This document shows, piece by piece, positions 1 to 6,255 of a stretch of DNA of 6,255 bases; within the stretch, counting starts at the first letter, position 1; each line of letters starts with the position of its first letter. The translations under genes were made by a program, and so were the position numbers. The DNA lies in assembly GCA_011192085.1 (NCBI GenBank), contig DUEQ01000297.1, positions 1 to 6,255 of the forward strand. The letters run 5' to 3'. The DNA is from Caldilineae bacterium. Its GTDB lineage: Bacteria; Chloroflexota; Anaerolineae; J102. The notes under the pieces are model-generated. The model was not told the origin of the DNA. It was given only the letters and a program-made list of their open reading frames with translations, and did not search any database.

Positions 1-770
1 CTGGCGCGGGCCTCGCAAGCGGCATGGGTCTGGTCCTCGCGCGGGCGGCTCGGGCGCTGGCTTGGCCTGGCCTCCTGCTGGAAGCCCTGACCCTGAAATC
101 CACCCTCTCCCTGCGGGGGCTGATGCTGGCCGCGCAGCAGGTCGAGACCGCCCTGTTGGCTGGGGATCTGCCCCAGGCCCGGCATTGGCTGAGCTGGCAT
201 TTGGTCAGCCGGGACGCGTCCCGCCTGGATTCCTCTCAGATCGCGGCCGCGACTATCGAATCCGTGGCTGAAAACGCGTCGGATGGGGTGATCGCGCCCC
301 TGTTCTGGTATGCGCTGGGTGGACTGCCCGCGGCCCTAGCCTATCGCTTTCTCAACACGGCGGACGCGATGCTGGGGTATCGGGACCCGGCCCGGGAATG
401 GTTGGGTAAAGCGCCCGCGCGGCTGGATGACGCAGCCAATCTCCTCCCCGCTCGGTTCACCACCCTGGGCATCCTGCTGGCCGCCCCACTGACGGGGGAC
501 GATCCGATCCGGGCCTGGCGCGTGTGGCGGCGAGACGCCCGTAGGACGGCCAGTCCCAATGCAGGGCATCCCATGGCCGCGATGGCTGGCGCGCTGGGCG
601 TGCGGTTGGCCAAGCCGGGCCATTACATCCTGGGCGAGGAGCTGCGCGCTCCCGGGCCTCAGGACATCGCCCGCTCCCGGCGCGTGGCCGCCCTGGCTGC
701 GCTCCTCGCGGTCATCGCCCTCGCGCTCAAGGCGGTTTCGAAAAGCGCTTTGGCGGCGCGAGAACAATAG
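1..770 (+). CDS. cbiB: Adenosylcobinamide-phosphate synthase CbiB, 5'-truncated by window edge
   Basis: CbiB is an integral membrane enzyme that joins the aminopropanol (phosphate) arm to adenosylcobyric acid, giving adenosylcobinamide (phosphate) late in B12 synthesis. The reading frame is open from base 3 to the TAG at 768-770. The Met at base 24 lies inside the conserved part, so the true start is probably upstream of the window; family members are about 310-320 residues and only about 255 are visible. Counting from that Met, family hallmarks are [11 protein letters not shown] (23-33), [17 protein letters not shown] (79-95), the [16 protein letters not shown] block (104-119), [13 protein letters not shown] (132-144), VWRRDAR (167-173) and [19 protein letters not shown] (177-195). 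Hydrophobic stretches near 90-108, 145-156 and 220-235 fit membrane segments. The next gene, cobD, starts 5 bp downstream and supplies the substrate's aminopropanol phosphate, which supports co-transcription. The family call is firm; the missing N-terminus cannot be judged. Confidence 0.95.
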   Translation, partial: GAGLASGMGLVLARAARALAWPGLLLEALTLKSTLSLRGLMLAAQQVETALLAGDLPQARHWLSWHLVSRDASRLDSSQIAAATIESVAENASDGVIAPLFWYALGGLPAALAYRFLNTADAMLGYRDPAREWLGKAPARLDDAANLLPARFTTLGILLAAPLTGDDPIRAWRVWRRDARRTASPNAGHPMAAMAGALGVRLAKPGHYILGEELRAPGPQDIARSRRVAALAALLAVIALALKAVSKSALAAREQ

Positions 771-775
771 ACATC

Positions 776-1873
776 ATGCCTTCCTCATTCCCTCCTCCCC
801 AACCCCGGCCCGCCATCCTGCAAACCCCTCGCGAGGTTCACGGCGCGATCACGCCCGCGGAACTCGCCCGGTTGGGGATGGATCCCGGCCAGGTCATCGA
901 CTTCAGCGCCAACATCAACCCCTATGGCCCGGCCCCCGGCGTGCGCTCAGCCCTGACGCAGGTCGCCATCGCCGCCTATCCCGATCCCGAAGCGCGCAAC
1001 CTGCGCCAGGCTTTGGCTGAGCATGTGCGCCAGCCCCCGGCTCGGATCCTACCGGGCCATGGCGCGTCCGAGTTGATCTGGCTGATCGCACTGGCCTTTC
1101 TCGACCCGGGCGACCGGGCCGCGGTTCTGGGCCCGACCTACGGTGAATACGCCCGCGCAGCCCGGCTGATGGGCGCTCAGACGGTTTCATGGCTGGCATC
1201 CCCCGACGATGATTTCGCCGTCCATCCTGACGCCATCGCCCAGATGCTCGGTCGCGTCCAACCCCGCCTGGTCTTTCTCTGTCATCCCAACAACCCTACC
1301 GGGCAGCCTTACCCCCTGGGCGCCCTGGCCCAGTGGGCCGCAGCCCATCCCACGGCTCTGTTCGTGGTGGATGAGGCCTATCTTCCCTTTCTTGCCGATG
1401 GCCGTTCTGCGCTCTCCCTCGAAGCCAGCAACATTCTGGTCCTCCGCTCCATGACCAAGGACCATGCGCTTGCGGGCTTGCGTCTGGGTTACGCGGTGGG
1501 GCCGGACGCGGTCATCGACGCGTTGGCTCAGGTGCAGCCGCCCTGGAGCGTGCACGCGATGGCCCAGGCCGCGGGCCTGGCTTCCCTGGCTGCGCAATCA
1601 TGGGTGGACGCCTCTCTGGCTCAGGTGCGGGAGGACGCTCGCGCGTTGCGCCGGGCCTTGCGCGCCCTGGGCTGGCGGCCTCATCCCTCGGCCACGCACT
1701 TCTTCCTCCTGCCGGTGGAGGATGGCGTCCAGGTTCGGGAGGGGCTTTTGCGCCAGGGCGTCGTCGTGCGGGATGCAGCCTCCTTTGGCTTGCCGGGCCA
1801 TGTGCGCATCGCGGCTCGCACGCCCGCAGAAAACGCCCGGTTGTTGGAGGCGCTCGGTCGCGCGATCGCGTGA
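776..1873 (+). CDS. cobD: L-threonine-O-3-phosphate decarboxylase CobD (PLP-dependent)
   Basis: This cytoplasmic fold-type I PLP enzyme decarboxylates L-threonine-O-3-phosphate to (R)-1-amino-2-propanol O-2-phosphate, the linker of the B12 nucleotide loop. At 365 residues it has normal family length. The N-terminal signature is HGAIT (22-26) followed by DFSANINPYGP (42-52), typical of CobD and not of histidinol-phosphate aminotransferase (HisC). Aminotransferase motifs follow: HPNNPTG (170-176), VVDEAY (197-202, Asp199 expected at the PLP pyridine nitrogen), SMTKDHALAGLRLGY (225-239, Lys228 expected to form the Schiff base, Arg236 near the phosphate) and HVRIAART (342-349, Arg344 the likely carboxylate-binding arginine). 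The ATG at 776 gives a short Pro-rich leader before the conserved region. No good Shine-Dalgarno precedes it, so translation may be coupled to cbiB, which stops 5 bp upstream. HisC is the main alternative; the N-terminal signature and the cbiB/cobU neighbours argue against it. In the Pseudomonas naming scheme this protein is CobC. Confidence 0.93.
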   Translation: MPSSFPPPQPRPAILQTPREVHGAITPAELARLGMDPGQVIDFSANINPYGPAPGVRSALTQVAIAAYPDPEARNLRQALAEHVRQPPARILPGHGASELIWLIALAFLDPGDRAAVLGPTYGEYARAARLMGAQTVSWLASPDDDFAVHPDAIAQMLGRVQPRLVFLCHPNNPTGQPYPLGALAQWAAAHPTALFVVDEAYLPFLADGRSALSLEASNILVLRSMTKDHALAGLRLGYAVGPDAVIDALAQVQPPWSVHAMAQAAGLASLAAQSWVDASLAQVREDARALRRALRALGWRPHPSATHFFLLPVEDGVQVREGLLRQGVVVRDAASFGLPGHVRIAARTPAENARLLEALGRAIA

Positions 1874-1913
1874 TCGCTCCTTCACCCTTCCGCCTACACG
1901 CTGTCGTGCAGAG

Positions 1914-1957
1914 ACGCTCACACGCTCACATACTCCCACGCTCACATACCCCCACGC
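1914..1957 (+). repeat. Short tandem repeat (16-bp unit) in the cobD-cobU spacer
   Basis: Two adjacent 16-bp units, ACGCTCACATACTCCC (1922-1937) and ACGCTCACATACCCCC (1938-1953), differ at one base. A partial copy ACGCTCAC (1914-1921) precedes them and ACGC (1954-1957) follows. The tract contains almost no G on the + strand, unlike the surrounding coding DNA. It fills most of the 88-bp gap between the cobD stop and the cobU ATG and ends 4 bp before that ATG. The 16-bp period is not a multiple of three, which fits non-coding DNA. It could be slippage-generated low-complexity sequence or part of a dispersed intergenic repeat; no function is evident. Confidence 0.8.
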
Positions 1958-1961
1958 GCTT

Positions 1962-2543
1962 ATGTCCCATCTCACCCTCATCCTCGGCGGCGCCCGTAGC
2001 GGCAAATCCACCTATGCAGAGATGCTGGCCCGGCAATGGGGCGGCGATGATGTGCTCTACATCGCCACTGCCCAGGCCCTGGATGACGACATGCGCTCGC
2101 GCATCGAAGCGCACCGGGCCCAGCGCCCCGCGTCCTGGCGCACACTAGAAGCTCCCCTCCATCCCGGCCGCGTGCTCCTGAGCCAACGCCCGCCCGAGCC
2201 TGTCTTCCTGCTCGACTGCCTGACTCTGCTGGTCTCCAACATTCTCCTCGCCCATAACGGGGATGTGGACGCCGCGCAAGAGGCCGTGGACGAGACGCTT
2301 GATGATCTGCTGGTCGCGATGCGCGCGCTCAACGTCCGCCTGATCCTGGTGTCCAACGAGGTGGGCATGGGGCTGGTACCCGACAATGCGCTGGGCCGGG
2401 CCTATCGGGACCTGCTGGGTCGGGCGAATCAGCGCATGGCTCAGGCTGCGGACGAGGTCATCTTCATGGTGGCGGGCCTGCCCCTGGCGCTGAAAGAGGA
2501 CTTGGACATGGACGATAGATGCAGGGATGGGGATAGACATTAG
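1962..2543 (+). CDS. cobU: Adenosylcobinamide kinase / adenosylcobinamide-phosphate guanylyltransferase CobU
   Basis: CobU is a bifunctional cytoplasmic enzyme that phosphorylates adenosylcobinamide and transfers GMP to it, giving adenosylcobinamide-GDP, the substrate of CobS. The 193-residue product has the P-loop GGARSGKS (9-16), YIATAQ (33-38), then RIEAHRAQRP (48-57), in which His51 matches the histidine that is guanylylated in the Salmonella enzyme. Further motifs are WRTLE (59-63), LLDCLTLLVSN (83-93), SNEVGMGLVP (131-140) and the RANQRMAQAADEV stretch (154-166). The frame is open far upstream, but the upstream part overlaps cobD in another frame and lacks family similarity. The ATG at 1962 puts the P-loop at the usual distance from the N-terminus. 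No Shine-Dalgarno is visible; a G-poor repeat sits where one would be. After the usual family end near LALK (175-178) there is an acidic/basic 15-residue tail, whose 3' end overlaps the arm of an intergenic inverted repeat. Confidence 0.95.
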   Translation: MSHLTLILGGARSGKSTYAEMLARQWGGDDVLYIATAQALDDDMRSRIEAHRAQRPASWRTLEAPLHPGRVLLSQRPPEPVFLLDCLTLLVSNILLAHNGDVDAAQEAVDETLDDLLVAMRALNVRLILVSNEVGMGLVPDNALGRAYRDLLGRANQRMAQAADEVIFMVAGLPLALKEDLDMDDRCRDGDRH

Positions 2544-2589
2544 AAATGGCAGCTATGCAGCGCTCTTTCGCCTATGGCCCCATCCCCGG

Positions 2590-2629
2590 CCCTCCCCCGA
2601 TACGCGCTGCGTTCATGTTCGGGGGAGGG
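2590..2629. terminator. Strong hairpin between convergent genes; possible bidirectional terminator or REP-like repeat
   Basis: CCCTCCCCCGA (2590-2600) and TCGGGGGAGGG (2619-2629) form a perfect 11-bp inverted repeat, extendable by one G-T pair. The 18-nt loop itself contains ACGC-GCT-GCGT (2602-2612), which can form a small inner stem. It lies 46 bp after the cobU stop and 70 bp after the nuclease stop read on the opposite strand, so it is well placed to stop transcription from both sides. Neither side has a T-run, so it is not a classical intrinsic terminator. The GC-rich arms and position also fit a dispersed REP-like palindrome. The stem is directly visible; the role is inference. Confidence 0.5.
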
Positions 2630-2635
2630 TGCCGC

Positions 2636-2645
2636 TGGCGCGCCA
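2636..2645. repeat. 10-bp perfect palindrome TGGCGCGCCA
   Basis: A self-complementary 10-mer lies 6 bp after the strong intergenic hairpin. It may be part of the same structured element. On its own a palindrome this short in GC-rich DNA is weak evidence for a protein-binding site. Confidence 0.35.
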
Positions 2646-2699
2646 ACGGATGAAGATGTCTAATGCATGCTATCGCCTACCATCCTTCCACTGTGCGCC

Positions 2700-5600
2700 T
2701 CAGGGCAGCTGGAAGACGGCGATGATGGGATCGTGGTCCGATTTGCGCTCGGCCGAGGGGTCCTCGGGGTCGGGGGGAGGGAAATCCGCGTTCACATGGA
2801 GGATGCGGGTTTCGTTGAGCCATTGGAACAAGGGGAGCGTGACCAGAATGTGGTCAAGGACCTGGCTTTCGCCCTGGTAGATGTAGTTGTAGCGCCGGTC
2901 GGGCCGCACATCATCCAGCACATGGTCCAGGCCCGCGTCCCGCAGGGTCTGGATGGGCTGGGAATCGAAGAAGGAGTTGAGGTCGCCTACGATGGCGGCC
3001 ATCGCGTCCGGCTCCTGGGCCAGGATGATGTCCTGGAGGATATGGACGTTCCACATCGCCTGGGCCGTGCGCCGCGGTTCGGTGATCTCGACGCCCGCGG
3101 CCATGGAGGTGAAGTGGTTGTTGATGACATAGAGGGTCTGCTCTTTGCCGCGGATGGCGACCTTCACCTTGACCAGCAGGGGCGGGCGGCTGGTCAGGCC
3201 CTCGGGCGCGTCGTACTGCTTCACATCGACGATCTCGGCGTCCCCGCGGATGAGATAGCCCACATCGATGCCGCGGCCGTCAAAGCCCTCGATGAGCACG
3301 GGCTGGTAAGCGAATTCCAGGATGGCCTCCTGCTGGATCAGGTCCTCCAACACCTCGATGTTCTCAATTTCCTGCAGGGCGACGATGGTGGGATACCCCG
3401 CGCGGCGGATGGTGTCCGCCATCTTCGCCAGGGCCAGATGGTACTCTGCAGGGGAGGGCAGGGGCGGATCGCTGGGGTTGGGCGGCTTCGCGTCGAAGAC
3501 ATTTTCCGCATTCCAGGTCATGATGGCGAACTGGTTCTCCTCCAGGGCCGGGAATGCGAGCAGCGCGCGCTCGCCCGGCGTAATCTGGGGCGGGCGAATG
3601 GGTTCGATCTTGTAGTTGTCATACGTAAAGGCCAGGGGCCCGACCACGTCGGTGACCTCGTCGCCCGTGTAGATCACATAGGGCAGGCCCTCGCGGGTGA
3701 GGAAGCGCCCGGAGGAGCCGTCATCGACCATGATGGCGATGCCGTTCTGATCATGCTGCCAGCGCCAAAGCCGCTCCACGCCATGCTTCTTGAGGACGAG
3801 GACGTATTCGCCATATTTCGTGGTGGGGGCGACGGCCACCGCGGGCTCATCCACGGCCACCAGCATGCCCTCCATGCGCTCGTAATAGGCATTGGCCTCG
3901 CTCTTGTCCATGGGCGGGTCCAGCGATAGGGGTTGGGGCAGGGGCGCGGCCTGCTCCACCACCTCGATGTCCTCGGCCGCTTCCACCGTGAGCTGGGTCT
4001 GCCGCGATTTCTCCCGCACCTGGCCGTAGATGCGCACGACATCCCCAGGCTGCACCGCGGGATAGGCGTCGAGCTGGCTGACGTCGATGTAAAGGCCCTC
4101 GGAGGTGGCGGGGTCGTCATCGGGCTGGAGGCTTTGGATGAAGAACGCGGCCAGGTCGGGGAACGCGCCCGTGACCACGCCTTCCACCTGCACCCACTTG
4201 AGCGCGTAGGGCGAGCGGTCGCCCGGCCCCTGGATGGCCCAGATGGGCGCGGTGTCGCTGAGGAAGGTGAGGAGCGCGGGGCTGGTCGCGGGCTCGGGCC
4301 ACTGGTCCGCGACGGCCTGGAAGCCGGGGAAAGCGACATCCTGGCCCGCGGTGGGGGCCTGCACGCTGAACCACACATCCGCGCGACCGCCCTCCGGCCC
4401 CAGCTTGGCCAGGGTCCATGTCACCCGACCGGCTTCCGCCGCGCCCCCTTCCGACATGGCCCGCAGCGTTGTCCCTTCGGGGATGGGGGCGGTAACCACG
4501 ATCTGGGTCATGGGATCGGATGTGTGGTTGAAAACGCCCGCGGTGTAGGTGATGAGGCCGCCGGGTGCGATGGAAATGGGCGCTTCGGCTGTGACCCGCA
4601 GCACGGGCGGGAAGACTTCTACCAGGTCGGATTGCACCCGCGGGTAGAGCTGGACCTTACCGTCTCGCACCTCCAGGATGCCCGCGGCCCGGTAGATCTG
4701 TCCCTTCTCAATGGCTTCAGGGTTGATGCGGGTGAGTTTGTCGACATAAAGCGTGAGGATGCGGCCTTCCTCATCGGCCAGGTCGATGCCGAAGCTGTAC
4801 GTGTATTCTTCGTTGCGGGTGACCACGCCTTGCACCTGGACGAGACGTCCCAGTAAATTCGCATCGGTCAGCGCGTCTGCGATGCTGACGGGCTGGGGCT
4901 GGGGCAGGGCGTCGGGATCGGCCTTCTGCAAGATCGCTACATCATCGGGCACGACATCGGGCACGATCTGCGTAGCCCCGCGATACGCGCCGATGGTTCC
5001 CTTCACCCGCACTTTGTCGCCGATGTGCACGCTGACGGAACCCTGACCATCAAAGACTTGAACCTGAATGCCTGCGGTGTCATCCTGCATGTAAAACTTA
5101 ACGTTGCCGCCGCCCGCGTAGTAGCCGCCCGTGTACATGGTGGCCACGCCTTCGAGGGTGAGCTGCGCGCCTTGCAGTTCGCGGGCCTGGGCGATGGGAA
5201 TGACGCCGCCCTCGATGCGGGTGACCACGACAGGCCCCGATGCGGTCTGGGGCCAGTCCTCGGCCCGGACGAGATAGCTTTGCAGCCGGGCGTCAAAGTA
5301 GGTGTAGGGCGCGGTGACGGGGATGTTCACCGTGGCGGTCTCCCCTGCATCCAGCGCGTCCACGCGCCAGACCAGGACGCCGTCCCCTTGGGTCACGCCA
5401 TCGGGCAGGTCGTCGATCTTCAGCAGTTTGGGTAGATGGATGATTGCTTCCAGATTGTGGACAGGTTGGCCCGTGTCGTTGCGCAGGGTGAAGGCGTAGG
5501 TGAACGCGCTGCCTGGCTCCGCGCTTTCGGGCGCGTCCGCGGTGATGACCAACCGCTGGGCGATGGGGGGCGCGGGGTCCGCGGCGCTGTTCCGGGGCTC

Positions 5601-6251
5601 GGGGTCGGTCAGGATGAAATCGGATGCGTTGTCATCGGTGTCCTGGCCGTGGCCTGCGTCGCCGCCGGGCAAACGCACCAGGGCCTGTCCGTTCTTCAAC
5701 GCGGGCGCGGGCTGGCCTTCGGTGAAGCTGGCGGGCGCTTTCTCGCCCCATCCCAACGCGTCGATGGGATTCCCCTGGCTGTCTTGCAATGCCAGGCCGC
5801 CTTTGCTGAGATTAATGGCCTGGTCGAAGCTGGCGTCGGGTCGCGTCCCCACATCCTGCTCCGCCCGCGCCAGCAGGAAGTAGCCATGCGCAGGTATCAG
5901 CGCGCTTTGGGTCCACCGGAAGATGCGCACCGGGTCCTGCTTGTCGGTGAGGCGATACCAGAGGGAGAATCCTTGCAGGTCGATGGGCTCGTCGGTGGGG
6001 TTGTAGAGCTCGATGAATTCGAGGTTGTTGTTGCCCTTGACGCCGCCCAGCACCTGGCTGATGAGGAGGTGGTCGACCGCGGGCGCGTGGGGCTCGGGCG
6101 TGGGTGTCATTTGGCCCGCGGACAAGGCCGTCGGCGTAGCCTCAGGAGTGGGGGGGATGCTAGGTGGAAGTTGAGGAATTTGGCATCCGGCCAAGATCGC
6201 TATGGCCAGAAGGAATAGCATGACGGTGAACAGATGGTGTTGTTTGATCAT
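2700..6251 (-). CDS. Surface lipoprotein nuclease: lamin-tail, duplicated DUF11/OB-like module, C-terminal EEP (ExeM/NucH-like) domain
   Basis: The 1183-residue product is a predicted membrane-anchored extracellular DNase. The ATG at 6251 starts a lipoprotein signal: KQHH, a hydrophobic core (7-20) and lipobox ILAGC with Cys23 as the lipidated residue. This supports the start although only 4 bp of upstream DNA are visible. A Pro/Thr-rich linker (24-58) follows, then a lamin-tail domain (about 60-222, with EFIELYNPT at 78-86). Next come a DUF11-like domain (about 234-316), two OB-like segments (about 363-440 and 466-546), a second DUF11-like domain (551-633), an OB-like segment (684-767) and a related region (786-890). 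The EEP domain (about 906-1183) keeps TWNAEN (Asn914), ALQEIEN (Glu961), GIDVGYL (Asp996), NNHF (His1046), GDLN (Asp1090, Asn1092), LDHILV (1132-1137) and SDHDP (His1173, likely general base). EEP enzymes cleave phosphodiester bonds with divalent metal; this arrangement resembles ExeM/NucH/YhcR nucleases acting on extracellular DNA. The substrate is inferred. Cys23 is the only cysteine. The gene converges on cobU and looks functionally unrelated to it. Confidence 0.9.
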   Translation of the reverse strand: MIKQHHLFTVMLFLLAIAILAGCQIPQLPPSIPPTPEATPTALSAGQMTPTPEPHAPAVDHLLISQVLGGVKGNNNLEFIELYNPTDEPIDLQGFSLWYRLTDKQDPVRIFRWTQSALIPAHGYFLLARAEQDVGTRPDASFDQAINLSKGGLALQDSQGNPIDALGWGEKAPASFTEGQPAPALKNGQALVRLPGGDAGHGQDTDDNASDFILTDPEPRNSAADPAPPIAQRLVITADAPESAEPGSAFTYAFTLRNDTGQPVHNLEAIIHLPKLLKIDDLPDGVTQGDGVLVWRVDALDAGETATVNIPVTAPYTYFDARLQSYLVRAEDWPQTASGPVVVTRIEGGVIPIAQARELQGAQLTLEGVATMYTGGYYAGGGNVKFYMQDDTAGIQVQVFDGQGSVSVHIGDKVRVKGTIGAYRGATQIVPDVVPDDVAILQKADPDALPQPQPVSIADALTDANLLGRLVQVQGVVTRNEEYTYSFGIDLADEEGRILTLYVDKLTRINPEAIEKGQIYRAAGILEVRDGKVQLYPRVQSDLVEVFPPVLRVTAEAPISIAPGGLITYTAGVFNHTSDPMTQIVVTAPIPEGTTLRAMSEGGAAEAGRVTWTLAKLGPEGGRADVWFSVQAPTAGQDVAFPGFQAVADQWPEPATSPALLTFLSDTAPIWAIQGPGDRSPYALKWVQVEGVVTGAFPDLAAFFIQSLQPDDDPATSEGLYIDVSQLDAYPAVQPGDVVRIYGQVREKSRQTQLTVEAAEDIEVVEQAAPLPQPLSLDPPMDKSEANAYYERMEGMLVAVDEPAVAVAPTTKYGEYVLVLKKHGVERLWRWQHDQNGIAIMVDDGSSGRFLTREGLPYVIYTGDEVTDVVGPLAFTYDNYKIEPIRPPQITPGERALLAFPALEENQFAIMTWNAENVFDAKPPNPSDPPLPSPAEYHLALAKMADTIRRAGYPTIVALQEIENIEVLEDLIQQEAILEFAYQPVLIEGFDGRGIDVGYLIRGDAEIVDVKQYDAPEGLTSRPPLLVKVKVAIRGKEQTLYVINNHFTSMAAGVEITEPRRTAQAMWNVHILQDIILAQEPDAMAAIVGDLNSFFDSQPIQTLRDAGLDHVLDDVRPDRRYNYIYQGESQVLDHILVTLPLFQWLNETRILHVNADFPPPDPEDPSAERKSDHDPIIAVFQLP
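3582..5561 (-). repeat. Internal duplication within the nuclease gene (DUF11-like + OB-like modules, protein level)
   Basis: Residues about 231-546 and 551-890 of the lipoprotein nuclease share the same order of segments and short matching stretches. LVITADAPESAEPG (234-247) matches LRVTAEAPISIAPG (551-564), each followed by a TY and a later N-T-P pattern. RAEDWPQTASGPVVVT (329-344) matches AVADQWPEPATSPALLT (646-662). LTLEGVAT (364-371) matches VQVEGVVT (687-694) at the start of the OB-like segments, and the ANLLGRLVQVQGVV region (464-477) resembles ANAYYERMEGMLVAV (786-800). Identity is low, so the duplication is old. It suggests the protein grew by copying a spacer/binding module between the lamin-tail and nuclease domains. 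Confidence 0.6.
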
Positions 6252-6255
6252 GGGA

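Larger units (their letters stand above)
2525..2685. repeat. Broken outer inverted repeat around the cobU/nuclease convergent gap
   Basis: Three blocks on the left, GGATGG (2525-2530), GATAG (2532-2536) and CATTAGA (2538-2544), recur as reverse complements on the right in mirror order: TCTAATG (2659-2665), CTATC (2670-2674) and CCATCC (2680-2685). The blocks have unequal spacers, so this is an imperfect inverted repeat with about 18 matched positions per arm enclosing about 114 bp. The left arm covers the last six codons and the stop of cobU; the right arm ends 14 bp before the nuclease stop codon. The pattern could be the ends of a small non-autonomous (MITE-like) element or part of a long folded RNA. 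No clear target-site duplication flanks it, and chance similarity is not excluded. Confidence 0.4.

Noticed and set aside
776..1873. Histidinol-phosphate aminotransferase (HisC) instead of CobD
   Set aside because: The HGAIT / DFSANINPYGP N-terminal signature and the location between cbiB and cobU favour threonine-phosphate decarboxylase; no his genes are nearby.
1861..1876. Palindrome CGCGATCGCG at the end of cobD as a terminator or binding site
   Set aside because: It encodes the last CobD residues, has no loop or T-run, and such self-complementary GC-rich 10-mers are common in this composition.
1914..1957. CRISPR-like array
   Set aside because: The repeats are directly adjacent with no spacers, only 16 bp long, and there are just two full copies and no cas genes.
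1464..1961. In-frame upstream extension of cobU, open from 1464
   Set aside because: This region encodes the second half of CobD in another frame. The extension is Arg/Pro/Trp-rich without family similarity, and the P-loop sits at the normal place when translation starts at 1962.
1874..1961. Cobalamin riboswitch before cobU
   Set aside because: The 88-bp spacer is too short and too low in complexity, and has no B12-box-like conserved sequence or paired arms.
2527..2880. 117-codon + strand open frame over the intergenic gap
   Set aside because: It overlaps the end of cobU, crosses the hairpin and continues antisense into the nuclease gene. It has no recognisable protein features; its sequence reflects the repeat.
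2667..3929. 420-codon open frame on the + strand opposite the nuclease gene, preceded by a Met codon
   Set aside because: It lies codon-on-codon antisense to the nuclease. The frame stays open because the sense gene rarely uses TTA, CTA or TCA codons in GC-rich DNA. The translation has no recognisable domain, while the - strand shows intact catalytic motifs and a signal peptide.
3933..6218. Further long + strand open frames (3933-4856, 5025-5435, 5436-6218) in the same register
   Set aside because: Same explanation: antisense shadows of the nuclease gene, with no independent ribosome binding sites, domains or plausible spacing.

Overview
The window is GC-rich bacterial chromosomal DNA with two blocks that converge. 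The left block (bases 1-2543, + strand) is the downstream end of a cobalamin (vitamin B12) assembly cluster: a 5'-truncated cbiB, then cobD (L-threonine-O-3-phosphate decarboxylase), then cobU (adenosylcobinamide kinase / guanylyltransferase). The right block (6251-2700, - strand) is one very large gene for a predicted surface lipoprotein. It has a lamin-tail domain, a duplicated DUF11-like plus OB-like module, and a C-terminal DNase I-like endonuclease/exonuclease/phosphatase (EEP) domain. I infer a Chloroflexota (Anaerolineae-like) bacterium from the high GC, the LTD/DUF11/EEP architecture, Ala/Arg/Pro-rich protein style and G-poor repeated spacer DNA. No marker gene is present to prove it.

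Left block: the three Cob proteins act at consecutive steps of nucleotide-loop assembly. CobD makes (R)-1-amino-2-propanol O-2-phosphate from threonine phosphate. CbiB attaches that aminopropanol arm to adenosylcobyric acid to give adenosylcobinamide(-phosphate). CobU activates it to adenosylcobinamide-GDP. The last partners (CobS synthase, the CobT and CobC functions) are not in the window. cbiB and cobD are 5 bp apart. cobD and cobU are separated by an 88-bp spacer holding two near-identical 16-bp tandem units. No cobalamin riboswitch is visible; the cluster's 5' end lies outside the window.

The 156-bp gap between the converging genes (2544-2699) has no convincing gene but is structured. 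It has an 11-bp perfect inverted repeat with an 18-nt loop, a 10-bp palindrome, and a broken outer inverted repeat whose left arm overlaps the last codons of cobU. It may be a dispersed REP/MITE-like element or a bidirectional transcription barrier.

Right block: the nuclease resembles extracellular ExeM/NucH/YhcR-type DNases but is anchored through an N-terminal lipobox. Its only cysteine is the predicted lipidated one. All EEP catalytic motifs are intact, so it is probably an active surface nuclease, perhaps used to degrade extracellular DNA for nutrients. I see no clear sign of a wholly new multi-gene system. The most notable items are the internal module duplication in the nuclease and the structured intergenic elements.
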